This document shows positions 1 through 9,069 of a DNA stretch of 64,000 nucleotides, in pieces. The DNA is from Clostridium_AD sp050717635 (GTDB lineage Bacteria > Bacillota > Clostridia > Clostridiales > Clostridiaceae). A model generated the notes under the pieces. The model was not told the origin of the DNA. It did not search any database and worked only from the letters and a program-made list of their open reading frames with translations. Numbering within the stretch: the stretch's first letter is position 1; the number at the start of each line of letters is the position of its first letter. The translations under genes and the position numbers were made by a program. Location: positions 75,230 to 139,229 of the forward strand of contig NZ_JBOITO010000031.1 in assembly GCF_050717635.1 (NCBI RefSeq), written 5' to 3'.

Positions 1-567
1 CCATAATTTATTCTTATCACAAAATTCTTTAACTCTTTCTAAATTAAAAGGATTCCCAAGTGTATGCGCTATAACAACAGCTTTAGTCTTTTCAGATAAG
101 GCATCTTCTAATAAATTAACGTCAATATTATAAGTTGGTAGTGTTATGTCTACAAATACTGGCACTGCTCCATATTGCAATATAGGCGCTATGGTAGTTG
201 GAAAACCTGCTGCTACTGTTATAACTTCATCACCTTTTTTTATTCTCCTGTTTTTTAATTTAGGAGATGTTAGTGCCATAAATGCAAGAAGATTTGCTGA
301 TGAGCCTGAATTTACTAATGAACAATATTTTACCCCTAAGAAATCTGCAAACTCATTTTCAAATTTATCACAAAATCTACCAGTAGTAAGCCAAAAATCT
401 AGAGTAGCCTCCGTGAGATTTATCATTTCATCTTCATCAAAATATCTTCCTCCATAGTTTATTTTATTACCCTCTTTCCATTCTTCTTTATTTTTAAAAA
501 CCTCATTGTAATATTCTTTAACATTTTCTATTATTTTAAGTCTTAAACTGTTTTCTTTGTTTGACAA
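1..567 (-). CDS. rfbH: CDP-4-keto-6-deoxyglucose 3-dehydratase (RfbH/E1), 3' end cut by window
   Basis: First 189 codons of a PLP/[2Fe-2S] enzyme of the DegT/DnrJ/EryC1 fold. In the known family it removes the 3-hydroxyl of CDP-4-keto-6-deoxy-D-glucose, the committed step to CDP-3,6-dideoxyhexoses. Seen: an N-terminal helix (SNKENSLRLKI), then INYGGRYFDEDE, LDFWLTTGRFCDKFE, the PLP-phosphate loop LVNSGSSANLLAF, GDEVITVAAGFPTT and VVIAHTLGNPF, all in RfbH order. The start is TTG at 567, because a TAA lies directly upstream in frame and AGGGGG sits 7 bases before it. The diagnostic His that replaces the PLP lysine, and the Fe-S cysteines, lie beyond the window. It is last visible in the rfbF-rfbG-SDR-carboligase-glycosyltransferase operon. 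No separate E3 reductase gene is visible. Confidence 0.88.
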   Translation of the reverse strand, partial: MSNKENSLRLKIIENVKEYYNEVFKNKEEWKEGNKINYGGRYFDEDEMINLTEATLDFWLTTGRFCDKFENEFADFLGVKYCSLVNSGSSANLLAFMALTSPKLKNRRIKKGDEVITVAAGFPTTIAPILQYGAVPVFVDITLPTYNIDVNLLEDALSEKTKAVVIAHTLGNPFNLERVKEFCDKNKLW

Positions 568-616
568 TTATATGCCCCCTCTTATGGTAGATAGTTATAT
601 ATTGAATTCTTCTTAC

Positions 617-2086
617 TCACTCACTTGCCTCTGGAATATGTGTTTCATCACCTATCCAAAAATCCATAATACCTGTTGTGTTTTCTCTTATATATACAGG
701 TTGCTTTATCTTTATTTTTATATTCTTTGTTCTTTGCTGATGTACTAAAAAGATATTAAATAACCGTTCCCCTAAATAGGCGAAATCCTTAACATTGTAC
801 TCAGGATTTAATCTCTTCTTAAGCTCTTCAAAAATATCCATTATCCAAGTCATATAACTATCAAATAAATCTCCTGTCATAATAAATAAATTAATATAAT
901 ATACTTCATTGCTAAAAAGTGCTGCATAGCAATCTACTTCATAACTTGGATACTTTTCTTTAATAATTTCTAAAGCCGTATTTAAATATGAACTTTTATG
1001 CCACCTATTATATTGGTTCCACATATTACCTAGTCCAAACATTCTGAAATTTAAAGACGTAGGAAGTAATACATCGCAATCTTCAAGAAGATTCTCTAAT
1101 TCCTCCTTATTCCAACCATATTTATTTATTGCCTCACTAAAATTATTACAACCAGCTACATTATCCTTAAAGGATATATATCTTCGATATTGAAAGAATC
1201 CTACATACTTTGGTATTTTTCTATTTTTCCATACCCAGTAGTAGGTTGTGAACTCAGCAAATAGTGGATTTTCATTAGAAATGTTATCTCCTTCATCAGA
1301 GCATAATATATTGTAATCATTTGGGACAATTTCTCTTTTAGTAAATATGGGTGTAAACATTTCAGATTCTATCATTTTATAAGGTTTATGACTAATAACA
1401 TAGATATCCACTAACTCATTTAAGTTCACAGCTTTATGGTAATTTTTTATATATATCAATCTATTTTCATCAAATCCATTCATTGTATTTACAATACCGC
1501 AGTCATGGGTACACCAAGGAGTATTTTGTTTTGGTACAACTACTTTATACCCTCTCTTTTTAAACTCCATGCATTGTGATAAATCATAAAAATGCCAACC
1601 CTTAAATATATCTTCCCTCCAAGGAATATCATATTGGGTTATTATTATTAATCCATCAACCCCATCCACCTCATTATATTCTGATTCTGTTTCATTAAAT
1701 TTAAGTAATGCCATCTTTCCTGTATGACTTTCATAAACCTTTCCTACTAACTCAGAGCCCTCCCACCATATTCCATTATCTGGTATAGTTTTAGTTCCAC
1801 ACATTCCAATAACACCTATACTATCTAAACTAAACACCTTTAATATATCATCTATAAAATTAATATTTATAATAGATACATCTTGATGAAGATATACTTT
1901 ATATTTAGAATCACAGCTATTCATAGCATTGTTATAGGCTTTAGTTAAGTATTCTGCATTTCTTATGGGAATTATTTCGATTTGAAAATCATTAGGTACT
2001 ATTAAATTATTTATATGAAATTCGCAATCTCTAAACGTTGCTTCATCATTGACTGCTATTATAAAACTAATCTTATTATTATTCAT
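617..2086 (-). CDS. Two-domain glycosyltransferase: StrF-like GT2 domain plus DUF4422
   Basis: 489 aa. Residues ~1-235 look like a StrF-type GT-A glycosyltransferase: ISFIIAVNDEATFRDCE, then YKVYLHQDVSIININF with a D-x-D-like segment, IGVIGMCG and GWHFYDLSQCMEFKKRGYKV. Residues ~236-489 match DUF4422: DIYVISHKPYKM, NPLFAEFTTYYWVWKN, YVGFFQYRRYISF. DUF4422 is known mostly in glycosyltransferases of surface-polysaccharide clusters. I chose the ATG at 2086 because AAGGGG precedes it by 6 bases and it clears the upstream stop by 10 bases; a start at 2122 would overlap that gene. Probably a cytoplasmic transferase using the CDP-sugar made by its neighbours, possibly adding two sugars in sequence (inference). 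Acceptor and linkage are unknown. Confidence 0.8.
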   Translation of the reverse strand: MNNNKISFIIAVNDEATFRDCEFHINNLIVPNDFQIEIIPIRNAEYLTKAYNNAMNSCDSKYKVYLHQDVSIININFIDDILKVFSLDSIGVIGMCGTKTIPDNGIWWEGSELVGKVYESHTGKMALLKFNETESEYNEVDGVDGLIIITQYDIPWREDIFKGWHFYDLSQCMEFKKRGYKVVVPKQNTPWCTHDCGIVNTMNGFDENRLIYIKNYHKAVNLNELVDIYVISHKPYKMIESEMFTPIFTKREIVPNDYNILCSDEGDNISNENPLFAEFTTYYWVWKNRKIPKYVGFFQYRRYISFKDNVAGCNNFSEAINKYGWNKEELENLLEDCDVLLPTSLNFRMFGLGNMWNQYNRWHKSSYLNTALEIIKEKYPSYEVDCYAALFSNEVYYINLFIMTGDLFDSYMTWIMDIFEELKKRLNPEYNVKDFAYLGERLFNIFLVHQQRTKNIKIKIKQPVYIRENTTGIMDFWIGDETHIPEASE

Positions 2087-2096
2087 ACTTAGCCCC

Positions 2097-3863
2097 TTAT
2101 AATTCAGACTTATACATATCAATTATCATGTTTTCTTCAAGTTCCACTCTATCTAAAAGCGGTTCTTGGTCTTCTATTGGCCTGCCCATACCCAATTTGG
2201 GTGTTACATAAGTTATATTTTTAAGCTCCACCTCAATAACATAGCTTTCATCATCATTTAACTTTTCTTTTAATTCATTCATATGACTTTCATCACTTAT
2301 TTTAAATGATTTTATACCATAAGCCTCACTAATTTTTGTAAAATCAGGAGCAGAATATCCGTCTATAGTTCCATAATAATTTGATTCAAAATACATTTCT
2401 TGAAAATGTCTAATCATTCCTAAAGCTTTATTGTTCATGATAATAATTTTTATAGGTATTTTTTCCCGGACTATAGTTTGTAGTTCTTGAATATTCATTT
2501 GAATACCACCATCACCAGTAATAGCAACTATTTTAGAATTTGATCTAGCATACCATGCTCCTATAGCTGATGGTAGTCCAAAGCCCATTGCTCCCATTCC
2601 ACCTGCATTTAATAATCTTTGATTTTTTTTCAGCTTCAGTGACTGAGATGCCCAAATTTGGTTTTGACCTATATCTAAACAAATAATAGAATTTTCATCA
2701 AGCATTTCACTTATTTTATTTATAAAATCATTAGGATTTATTTCACTTGTATTTTTTTGAGTTTCATATGATGGGTACATTTTTTTGTAGCTATTTATTT
2801 TATCTATCCAAGAACTAAAATCGAATTTATAACATGAATTTATTAATTTCTGATTTAATTTATCAATAAATAGTTCTAAATCACATTCAATGCTTAAATC
2901 TTCTTTTACCTTAATATTAAGCTCATTTTTATCTATATCTACATGAACTATTTTAGCTTCTCTTGCAAAACTATCGGTTATAGCACTTGTCTGCCTTGTT
3001 GTTAATCTTGACCCTAGAACTAATAGTAAATCACAATTAGCTACTGCTAGATTTGAATACCTAGTTCCATAAGCTCCCATATAACCTACATAGCATTTGT
3101 GCTCATGATTTACGCTGTCTATTCCCATTAACGTGCATGCTACAGGAATACCCGTCAGTTCTATGAGTTTTTCTAGTTTTTCCTCTGCCTTTGCAAGCCT
3201 AATACCTCCACCAGCTAGTATCACAGGTCTTTTACTCTTTTTTATTAACTCTATTAAGCTTTGCACTTCTTCTATATTTACTTGGGTCTTTATTTCTTTT
3301 TTATATTCTTCTGAGTCATAAAAACCTACTAGATCATCTGGATTTATCTCTGCCCTTTGCACGTTCATAGGCAAATCTAATAAAACAGGTCCCGGTCTAC
3401 CTGATTTTGCTATATAAACTGCCTTTTCTAAGAAAAATTTTATTTTTTCTGCAGATGTAATCATAACTGCATACTTGGTTATAGGTTTTATTATGCTTAC
3501 TATATCAGTTTCTTGAAATCCTTCTTGCCTTATTTCCATTGACCTCTTATATTCATAGGTATTCACTTGACCAGTTATATACAAACAAGGAATAGAATCA
3601 AAATATGCACTTCCTATGCCTGTTATTAGATTTGTTGCTCCCGGTCCACTAGTAGCTGTGCATACTCCTATATCCCCGCTAACTCTTGCATAACCCTCAG
3701 CTGCAAATGCTGAAGCCTGTTCATGATAATTTGTTATAAATTTAATTCCCTCTGCTTTATATATTGAATCAACAAAATGCGTTATAGCCCCACCTTGATA
3801 GCCAAACACTGTAGTAACACCATTATCCTTTAAAAACTCTGCAACATAATCTGTTAGTTTCAT
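2097..3863 (-). CDS. ThDP-dependent carboligase, acetolactate-synthase fold (YerE-like candidate)
   Basis: 588 aa, full length for the acetohydroxyacid synthase fold. Seen: the ThDP-activating Glu in NYHEQASAFAAEGYAR, CTATSGPGATNLITG, the FAD-region segment RQEGFQETD, and the ThDP/metal motif from GDGGIQMNIQ to MNNKALGM. Where valine-type AHAS enzymes commonly have Trp in the substrate-specificity helix (RQWQ), this has IRHFQ. No regulatory subunit gene is adjacent and no other ilv gene is nearby. It sits between an SDR and a glycosyltransferase in a CDP-dideoxysugar operon. Known: YerE, of the same fold, joins the two-carbon unit of pyruvate to C4 of CDP-3,6-dideoxy-4-ketoglucose on the way to yersiniose. 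I infer the same role here. Ordinary acetolactate synthase is the alternative. Confidence 0.82.
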   Translation of the reverse strand: MKLTDYVAEFLKDNGVTTVFGYQGGAITHFVDSIYKAEGIKFITNYHEQASAFAAEGYARVSGDIGVCTATSGPGATNLITGIGSAYFDSIPCLYITGQVNTYEYKRSMEIRQEGFQETDIVSIIKPITKYAVMITSAEKIKFFLEKAVYIAKSGRPGPVLLDLPMNVQRAEINPDDLVGFYDSEEYKKEIKTQVNIEEVQSLIELIKKSKRPVILAGGGIRLAKAEEKLEKLIELTGIPVACTLMGIDSVNHEHKCYVGYMGAYGTRYSNLAVANCDLLLVLGSRLTTRQTSAITDSFAREAKIVHVDIDKNELNIKVKEDLSIECDLELFIDKLNQKLINSCYKFDFSSWIDKINSYKKMYPSYETQKNTSEINPNDFINKISEMLDENSIICLDIGQNQIWASQSLKLKKNQRLLNAGGMGAMGFGLPSAIGAWYARSNSKIVAITGDGGIQMNIQELQTIVREKIPIKIIIMNNKALGMIRHFQEMYFESNYYGTIDGYSAPDFTKISEAYGIKSFKISDESHMNELKEKLNDDESYVIEVELKNITYVTPKLGMGRPIEDQEPLLDRVELEENMIIDMYKSEL

Positions 3864-3874
3864 AAAACTATCAC

Positions 3875-4813
3875 CTACCTATAGAACTTTAAATTATCTT
3901 TAAACCAATTTATTGTATTATTTAATCCATCCCTTATTTCCACATTAGGTTTCCAGTTTAGTTTTTCATAAGCACTCTTATTATCACTAACCCACATAAG
4001 CGGCTCATATTGCCTATTTAAATTTTCTTCCCAATCTATTTTCACATCTTTTCCAATTAAATTCTTTACAGTACTTACAATCTCTTCAATTGTATATTGT
4101 GTTCCACTTCCTACATTAAATATTTCTCCATGGGAGTTTACTCGCTTGCTTGCAGCTAAGTAAGCTTCCATTACATCATCTATAAATATAAAGTCTCTCA
4201 CAGAATCTTTTCGTGATAATTTAATCTCATTTCCAATGAGGCAGGAGGTAATAACTGTAGGTATCAATCTTGTTTTAGCATCATAATATCCATAGGGTGA
4301 AAATAGTCTAAGGGTTACTAGAGGTATTTTATTGATTTTCGCATATGTGCTGCATAAAATAGTCCCAGCTGCCTTACTGGCACCATACATATTATTAGGT
4401 GCCACATTCATCTCTTCGCTCATTGGCTGAGTCTTCTCTCCATATTCAGAAGAGCTACTAGTATTTACAAACATTTCAATACCTTTTCTAGAAAATTCCC
4501 TGAATAAATTAAAGGTTCCAATAACATTTGTATTTATCACATCTTCAACTTTATTTTGATAATGATACCCTCCATAAGTCGCTAAATGATAAATTTTATC
4601 TACACTTATATCACTAGCGAGTTTTGCTATTTTCTCACTATTTAGCAAACTTAAATTATGAATTTCTATATCCTCTAATATGCCTCCCAGTCTCCATAAA
4701 TCAGTATTATCCCTTGTTATAACATGAATTTTATAGTTTTCTTTAAGTAATCTTCGAGTTAAGGAGGCTCCTACAAAGCCGCTAGCCCCTGTGATTAATA
4801 CGGATTTCTCCAT
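3875..4813 (-). CDS. NAD(P)-dependent epimerase/reductase of the extended SDR family
   Basis: 312 aa. The Rossmann motif VLITGASGFVGASL lies at residues ~5-18, the active-site region TSSSSEYGE near 120, and the catalytic YGASK pair near 143-147. C-terminal WKPNVEIRDGLNNTINWF is typical of sugar-nucleotide SDRs. ATG at 4813 is preceded by GAGG. It lies 1 base from rfbG and 11 bases from the carboligase, so one operon is clear. Candidate roles are reduction of the 4-keto group or of the branched acetyl side chain (YerF-like), or CDP-abequose/paratose-type reduction or epimerisation. Sequence alone does not decide between them. Confidence 0.75.
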   Translation of the reverse strand: MEKSVLITGASGFVGASLTRRLLKENYKIHVITRDNTDLWRLGGILEDIEIHNLSLLNSEKIAKLASDISVDKIYHLATYGGYHYQNKVEDVINTNVIGTFNLFREFSRKGIEMFVNTSSSSEYGEKTQPMSEEMNVAPNNMYGASKAAGTILCSTYAKINKIPLVTLRLFSPYGYYDAKTRLIPTVITSCLIGNEIKLSRKDSVRDFIFIDDVMEAYLAASKRVNSHGEIFNVGSGTQYTIEEIVSTVKNLIGKDVKIDWEENLNRQYEPLMWVSDNKSAYEKLNWKPNVEIRDGLNNTINWFKDNLKFYR

Positions 4814-4814
4814 A

Positions 4815-5918
4815 TCAAATTACCTCTTGAACTATTTTATTACAGTAACTTTTTATTTGATTAACACATAAATCAAACACGTCTTTGTCCTTATAATTTT
4901 TATACCAATCCACTGTATATTCTATTGCCTCATCTATATATAATTTAGGCTCCCAACATAACTTAACCCTTGCTTTAGTGCAATCCAAACATAATAAATT
5001 TGCCTCATGCACTGCTTCTTTATTAGATATATCTATCCATTTACCTTTTCCCCATTTATTAATAATGATATCAGCAACAGTCTTTACTGAAACTATAGAA
5101 TCAATATTGGGTCCAAAATTCCAACCACTACAATAACTCACACCATCGACATACATCTTTGACGCAAGCAGTAAATATCCACTTAAAGGTTCAAGTACAT
5201 GTTGCCACGGTCTAACTGCCTTTGGATTTCTAATTTCAATATCTTTATTTTCCTCTAAAGCCCTTATGCAATCTGGTATTATTCTATCCTTGGACCAATC
5301 ACCGCCACCAATAACGTTTCCTGCCCTAACTGATGCTATTGCTGTACCGTGTTTATCATAATTATTAGTATTAAAAAATGAATTTCTATAAGACGCTATA
5401 AGAATTTCTGAACAAGCTTTGCTGGAGCTATACGGATCGTACCCACCCATAGGATCTGTTTCCCTATATGGCCAAATTTGTTCTTTATTTTCATAACATT
5501 TATCCGTTGTAATCATTATTCCAATCTTTACAGAATCAGTATTCCTTATACACTCTAATACATTTAGAGTCCCCATAACATTTACATCGTAGGTTTCTTT
5601 TGGAATTTCATAAGAAAGTCTTACAAGTGCTTGAGCTGCAAGATGAAATACTATCTCTGGCTTATATTTCGTAAATACTTCTTGCAAATATTGTCGATTT
5701 CTTATGTCGCCCCTTATATCTATTATTTTTTCCTTTAATCCAGTTACAATGAAATTGTCCTTTTCTGTATATAGATCTAAGCCATAGCCAACAACCTTAG
5801 CTCCTAATTCATTTAACCAAATTGAAAGCCATGACCCTTTAAATCCCGTATGTCCAGTGATTAATACTCTTTTATTTTTATAAAAGCCATTAAACAAATC
5901 TACTCCCCGCTTCTCCAT
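4815..5918 (-). CDS. rfbG: CDP-glucose 4,6-dehydratase
   Basis: 367 aa. Converts CDP-D-glucose to CDP-4-keto-6-deoxy-D-glucose using bound NAD. Seen: RVLITGHTGFKGSWLSIWL (the RfbG form of the Rossmann glycine motif), IVFHLAAQALVRLSYE, the ITTDKCYEN catalytic loop, DPYSSSKACSEI with the Tyr/Lys pair, and VRAGNVIGGGDW. I chose the ATG at 5918 over one at 5939 because AGGAG lies 7 bases ahead of it. It overlaps the end of rfbF by 19 bases, which suggests translational coupling. Confidence 0.93.
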   Translation of the reverse strand: MEKRGVDLFNGFYKNKRVLITGHTGFKGSWLSIWLNELGAKVVGYGLDLYTEKDNFIVTGLKEKIIDIRGDIRNRQYLQEVFTKYKPEIVFHLAAQALVRLSYEIPKETYDVNVMGTLNVLECIRNTDSVKIGIMITTDKCYENKEQIWPYRETDPMGGYDPYSSSKACSEILIASYRNSFFNTNNYDKHGTAIASVRAGNVIGGGDWSKDRIIPDCIRALEENKDIEIRNPKAVRPWQHVLEPLSGYLLLASKMYVDGVSYCSGWNFGPNIDSIVSVKTVADIIINKWGKGKWIDISNKEAVHEANLLCLDCTKARVKLCWEPKLYIDEAIEYTVDWYKNYKDKDVFDLCVNQIKSYCNKIVQEVI

Positions 5919-6670
5919 AAATGCTCTCCTTTGTCCCATAATTTATTTACAGCTTCAACATCTTTAAAAGTATCTATAGCAGTCCAGAAGCCATTATGCT
6001 CATATACTGCAAGCTGTTTATCTTTTGCTAGATTTCTTATAGGTTCTTGTTCAAAAAAGCAATCTTCACTTGGCAAATATTTAAAAACTTCTTTATTTAA
6101 TACCATAAAACCCCCGTTGACCATATCTTTTAAGATAGGCTTTTCTTTAAAGTCCAAAACAATCCCATCTTCAACCTCCATAAACCCAAAAGTCGAAATA
6201 GGATTTACTCCTGTGAGTGTTCCAATTCTACCTTTTTTTCTATGAAATTCTAAAAGCTCTAAGATATTTATGTTGCTTAATCCATCTCCATAAGTTAACA
6301 TAAATTCCTCATCATCTATATATTTTTCTACTTTTTTAAGTCTTCCACCGGTCATAGTTTCAATTCCTGTATCAACAATAGTGACATTCCACTTTTCCTC
6401 TTCCTGTGTAAGATATTCTAATTTTCTACCACCATCGAAATGTAATGTAAAATCATTATTTCTCCAGTACATATCCATAAAATATTGCTTTATCATTTCC
6501 CCTTTGTATCCAACGCATAAAATAAAGTCATTAAATCCATATCTTGAAAATATTTTCATTATGTGCCATAAAATAGGTTTGCCTCCAATATCAACTAACG
6601 GCTTAGGCCGATATTCTGTCTCTTCTCGCATACGTGTTCCTTTGCCACCACAAAGTATTACTACTTTCAT
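5900..6670 (-). CDS. rfbF: Glucose-1-phosphate cytidylyltransferase
   Basis: 256 aa. Makes CDP-glucose from CTP and glucose-1-phosphate, the entry step of the CDP-dideoxysugar pathway. The N-terminal nucleotide-binding loop is VVILCGGKGTRMREET (residues 3-18), followed by YRPKPLVDIGGKPILWHIMK, the metal-site region MLTYGDGLSNINI, and FKEKP. Length and motifs are standard for the family. First gene of the minus-strand operon, with a sporulation-type promoter box 50-80 bases upstream, divergent from rmlA. Ends in TAG at 5900 inside rfbG. Confidence 0.95.
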   Translation of the reverse strand: MKVVILCGGKGTRMREETEYRPKPLVDIGGKPILWHIMKIFSRYGFNDFILCVGYKGEMIKQYFMDMYWRNNDFTLHFDGGRKLEYLTQEEEKWNVTIVDTGIETMTGGRLKKVEKYIDDEEFMLTYGDGLSNINILELLEFHRKKGRIGTLTGVNPISTFGFMEVEDGIVLDFKEKPILKDMVNGGFMVLNKEVFKYLPSEDCFFEQEPIRNLAKDKQLAVYEHNGFWTAIDTFKDVEAVNKLWDKGEHLWRSGE

Positions 6671-6721
6671 TAAATTTCACCACCATAATTAATTAAGAAA
6701 ATCTTGTTTATATATCTCTAT

Positions 6722-6747
6722 ATTTTATGATAACTTCAAGTAAAAGT
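6722..6747 (-). promoter_or_regulatory. Sigma-K-like promoter box ahead of the rfbF operon
   Basis: Read on the minus strand: AC (6747-6746), 16 bases, then CATAAAAT (6729-6722). It matches the Bacillus sigma-K form AC-N16/17-CATANNNT. It is weak alone, but the same arrangement recurs ahead of several spore-protein genes in this window. Confidence 0.45.
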
Positions 6748-6867
6748 TCATAATTACAAGAAAACTTTACATGATTTTTAGTTTTCTTAATTATTAGTAT
6801 TAATAATACACAAGAAGATAAATAGTCAACTATAATAATTAAGATAAACTTTCTCAGGAGGCAAATT

Positions 6868-7749
6868 ATGAAAGGAATTATTTTAGCAGGAGGATATGGT
6901 ACACGTCTTTACCCAATAACAAAATCAATATCAAAACAAATATTACCTATATATGATAAACCTATGATTTATTACCCATTATCAGTATTAATGCTTGCGG
7001 GTATAAAAGAAATATTAATTATTTCAACCCCTAGAGATATTACTACTTTTAAGGAATTACTTTCTGATGGTAGTTTTATAGGTATTAATCTTCAATATGT
7101 TGTTCAGATGTCACCTCGCGGCCTAGCAGATGCATTTATAATAGGAGAAGAATTTATAGGGGAAGATAATGTAGCTTTAATACTTGGAGATAATATATTT
7201 CACGGTTATGGATTTACCCAAAGACTTAGGACTGCTGCAAATAGAAAAGAAGGTGCTACTATTTTTGGATACCATGTAAGTAATCCAAAAGAATTTGGAA
7301 TAGTTGAGTTCGATGAAGACAATAATATAGTTTCCATTGAAGAAAAACCAGAAAAACCAAAATCAAACTTTGCTGTTTGTGGCCTGTATTTTTATGATAA
7401 TGATGTAATAGACATTGCTAAAAATGTTATACCCTCTGCTAGAGGTGAACTAGAAATCACATCAGTAAATAACGACTACTTAAAAAGAAAGAAATTAAAA
7501 GTAGAACTAATGGGAAGAGGTATGGCCTGGCTTGATACAGGAACCCACAGAGGCTTACTCGATGCGGCAAATTTTGTAGAAGCAATACAAACAAGGCAAG
7601 GATTATATGTGGCTTGTATAGAGGAAATAGCTTATGTTAATGGCTTTATAGATAGAGATCAACTTTTGAAAATATCTAAGCCTTTAATAAAAACGGAATA
7701 CGGTAAATATCTATTAAAAATAGCATCTGAAGATGATAAAAATATTTAA
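6868..7749 (+). CDS. rmlA: Glucose-1-phosphate thymidylyltransferase
   Basis: 293 aa, the usual RmlA length. Makes dTDP-glucose from dTTP and glucose-1-phosphate. Seen: MKGIILAGGYGTRLYPIT with the G-x-G-T-R-L loop, SKQILPIYDKPMIYYPLSVL, LILGDNIFHGYGF, FGIVEFDEDN, IEEKPEKPKSNFAVCGLYFY, and MAWLDTGTHRGLLDA. A strong AGGAGG precedes ATG. rmlB, rmlC and rmlD are not in the window, so the final dTDP-sugar cannot be named. It diverges from the rfb operon and faces the collagen-like genes. In Bacillus anthracis a rhamnose operon lies near bclA, and an analogous supply role is inferred here. Confidence 0.95.
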   Translation: MKGIILAGGYGTRLYPITKSISKQILPIYDKPMIYYPLSVLMLAGIKEILIISTPRDITTFKELLSDGSFIGINLQYVVQMSPRGLADAFIIGEEFIGEDNVALILGDNIFHGYGFTQRLRTAANRKEGATIFGYHVSNPKEFGIVEFDEDNNIVSIEEKPEKPKSNFAVCGLYFYDNDVIDIAKNVIPSARGELEITSVNNDYLKRKKLKVELMGRGMAWLDTGTHRGLLDAANFVEAIQTRQGLYVACIEEIAYVNGFIDRDQLLKISKPLIKTEYGKYLLKIASEDDKNI

Positions 7750-7756
7750 TAATAGA

Positions 7757-7781
7757 GGCCTTCAAAATATTATTGAAGGCC
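7757..7781 (+). terminator. Hairpin after rmlA
   Basis: GGCCTTCAA pairs with TTGAAGGCC around a 7-base loop, just past the rmlA stop and before the convergent gene ending at 7835. No long T-run follows on either strand, so it is a modest, possibly bidirectional terminator. Confidence 0.6.
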
Positions 7782-7834
7782 CCATAAAACAAGCTAATAC
7801 AATTTTATTACTTGATTAATTGTACCAAATTAAT

Positions 7835-9046
7835 TTACCAACTCTCTGTTACACTAAATGATGCATTTACTGTATTTGTAGCAAAACCCGCGATTCTAAC
7901 CACGGCTAACGTAACTATAGCATTATCGGGGAGATCAAAACTTAATAATTCAGCAGTAGCTAACACTGACGATATTACTCCTGCTCCAGAGGTAATCCCT
8001 TGGAATATTACTTCTCCACCAGTAATGGTTGTAGATGTCCTGTTTACTAAGAGAGCAGTTTCACTATCAGGAATTATAGTAGTGGCCGTTGGATAATTTA
8101 CAAATGTGCCATTAACGGTTCCCCCAAGTAGTACTTGATAGGCCAAATCAGCGCCTGACGAGATAATATTAATTTCTTCTAAACTAACCTCAACTGAGTT
8201 TGTTCTTGCTGACGCCGCTGGAAAAACTGCTTTTCTAGCAAAGGATATAACAGGTGTCAAAGTAGTAGTGACATTACTAACAGTCCTTCGCTCAGAGGTT
8301 ACTCTAAAGGTAGGCTCATATTTCCCAATTATACTGTATTGTCTTCCTCCTACAAATAAATTAAAGCTAGTAGCTGTTCCAGCGTTATTAATTTGTGCTC
8401 TTAAAGGTTGATTTGGGTCGATAAAACTTGTTTGACCCGTTGGTGAAAATCGATTAACCGTAATAACTTCTTGAGCTAAAGTAGTTGGATCAGGTAATAC
8501 TACCCTAAATTCGATGACACCATACCCATACCAAGTAAAAACGATTTGAAATATATTCCCTTCAGAAAGTGTTAATGTTGCTCCACTTGGTCCTGTTCCA
8601 TCTAACTTATCAACATTCCAGGCGGACTGATTAATTACTGTATCGACACCTCCCCTTCGCACCGTTATAAAGGTATTTACGCTATTGGCACCAAAGAAAG
8701 CACCATTTTGACTATCAAATAACCCCCATAGAGCAATTTGATTTCCTGTTGGCAAAATAGGAATACGAACACCTATCCCTGCTTCTCCTGCATAACCAGG
8801 CTCATATCTTCCTCTCATTGCACTCTCTAAAATCGCAGAATCTGCTCCACTTGCTGTAGTGTTGACACTATATTCTGTAGACGTATTTGTAACTGTTCCG
8901 CCACCTGTCGTATTAACAACGTCTCTTAAATCAGATACTCCATACACAGACGTTAATTCTATAATTGGAGATTTTCTTGCAACTCTTAGCTCATTAAATT
9001 GCGAGCTTACAGTTGGACCAACATTTGAAATAATAATATCCGACAT
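7835..9046 (-). CDS. Free-standing copy of the 1842-aa protein's C-terminal domain
   Basis: 403 aa, no signal peptide, no collagen repeats. Over nearly its whole length it parallels residues ~1440-1842 of the collagen-like protein encoded just upstream: NVGPTVSSQFNELR, RGRYEPGYAGEAG, AWNVDKLDGTGPSG, FQIVFTWYGYGVIEFRVV, FNLFVGGRQYSIIG and a C-terminal beta-rich segment are shared. From memory, the WNVDKLDGTGPSG and W-x-G-x-G-x-I/V-x-F type motifs resemble domains in phage and large-virus structural proteins; this is unverified. ATG at 9046 has AGGAGG 8 bases upstream. The gene lies 75 bases after the big gene, behind a terminator hairpin, so it is probably expressed by readthrough or at a lower level. 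Likely a spore-surface partner or competitor of the fused domain (inference). Confidence 0.8.
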   Translation of the reverse strand: MSDIIISNVGPTVSSQFNELRVARKSPIIELTSVYGVSDLRDVVNTTGGGTVTNTSTEYSVNTTASGADSAILESAMRGRYEPGYAGEAGIGVRIPILPTGNQIALWGLFDSQNGAFFGANSVNTFITVRRGGVDTVINQSAWNVDKLDGTGPSGATLTLSEGNIFQIVFTWYGYGVIEFRVVLPDPTTLAQEVITVNRFSPTGQTSFIDPNQPLRAQINNAGTATSFNLFVGGRQYSIIGKYEPTFRVTSERRTVSNVTTTLTPVISFARKAVFPAASARTNSVEVSLEEINIISSGADLAYQVLLGGTVNGTFVNYPTATTIIPDSETALLVNRTSTTITGGEVIFQGITSGAGVISSVLATAELLSFDLPDNAIVTLAVVRIAGFATNTVNASFSVTESW

Positions 9047-9069
9047 TAAAATTTCCTCCTTTTAAAAAT

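Noticed and set aside
2097..3863. Branched-chain amino-acid acetolactate synthase
   Set aside because: No ilvN, ilvC or leu neighbours, altered substrate helix, and a tight place inside a CDP-dideoxysugar operon make a sugar role more likely, though not proven.
7835..9046. Prophage tail protein
   Set aside because: No other phage genes are near, and a fused paralogue is part of a collagen-like spore protein; a virus-derived domain is possible but not a prophage.
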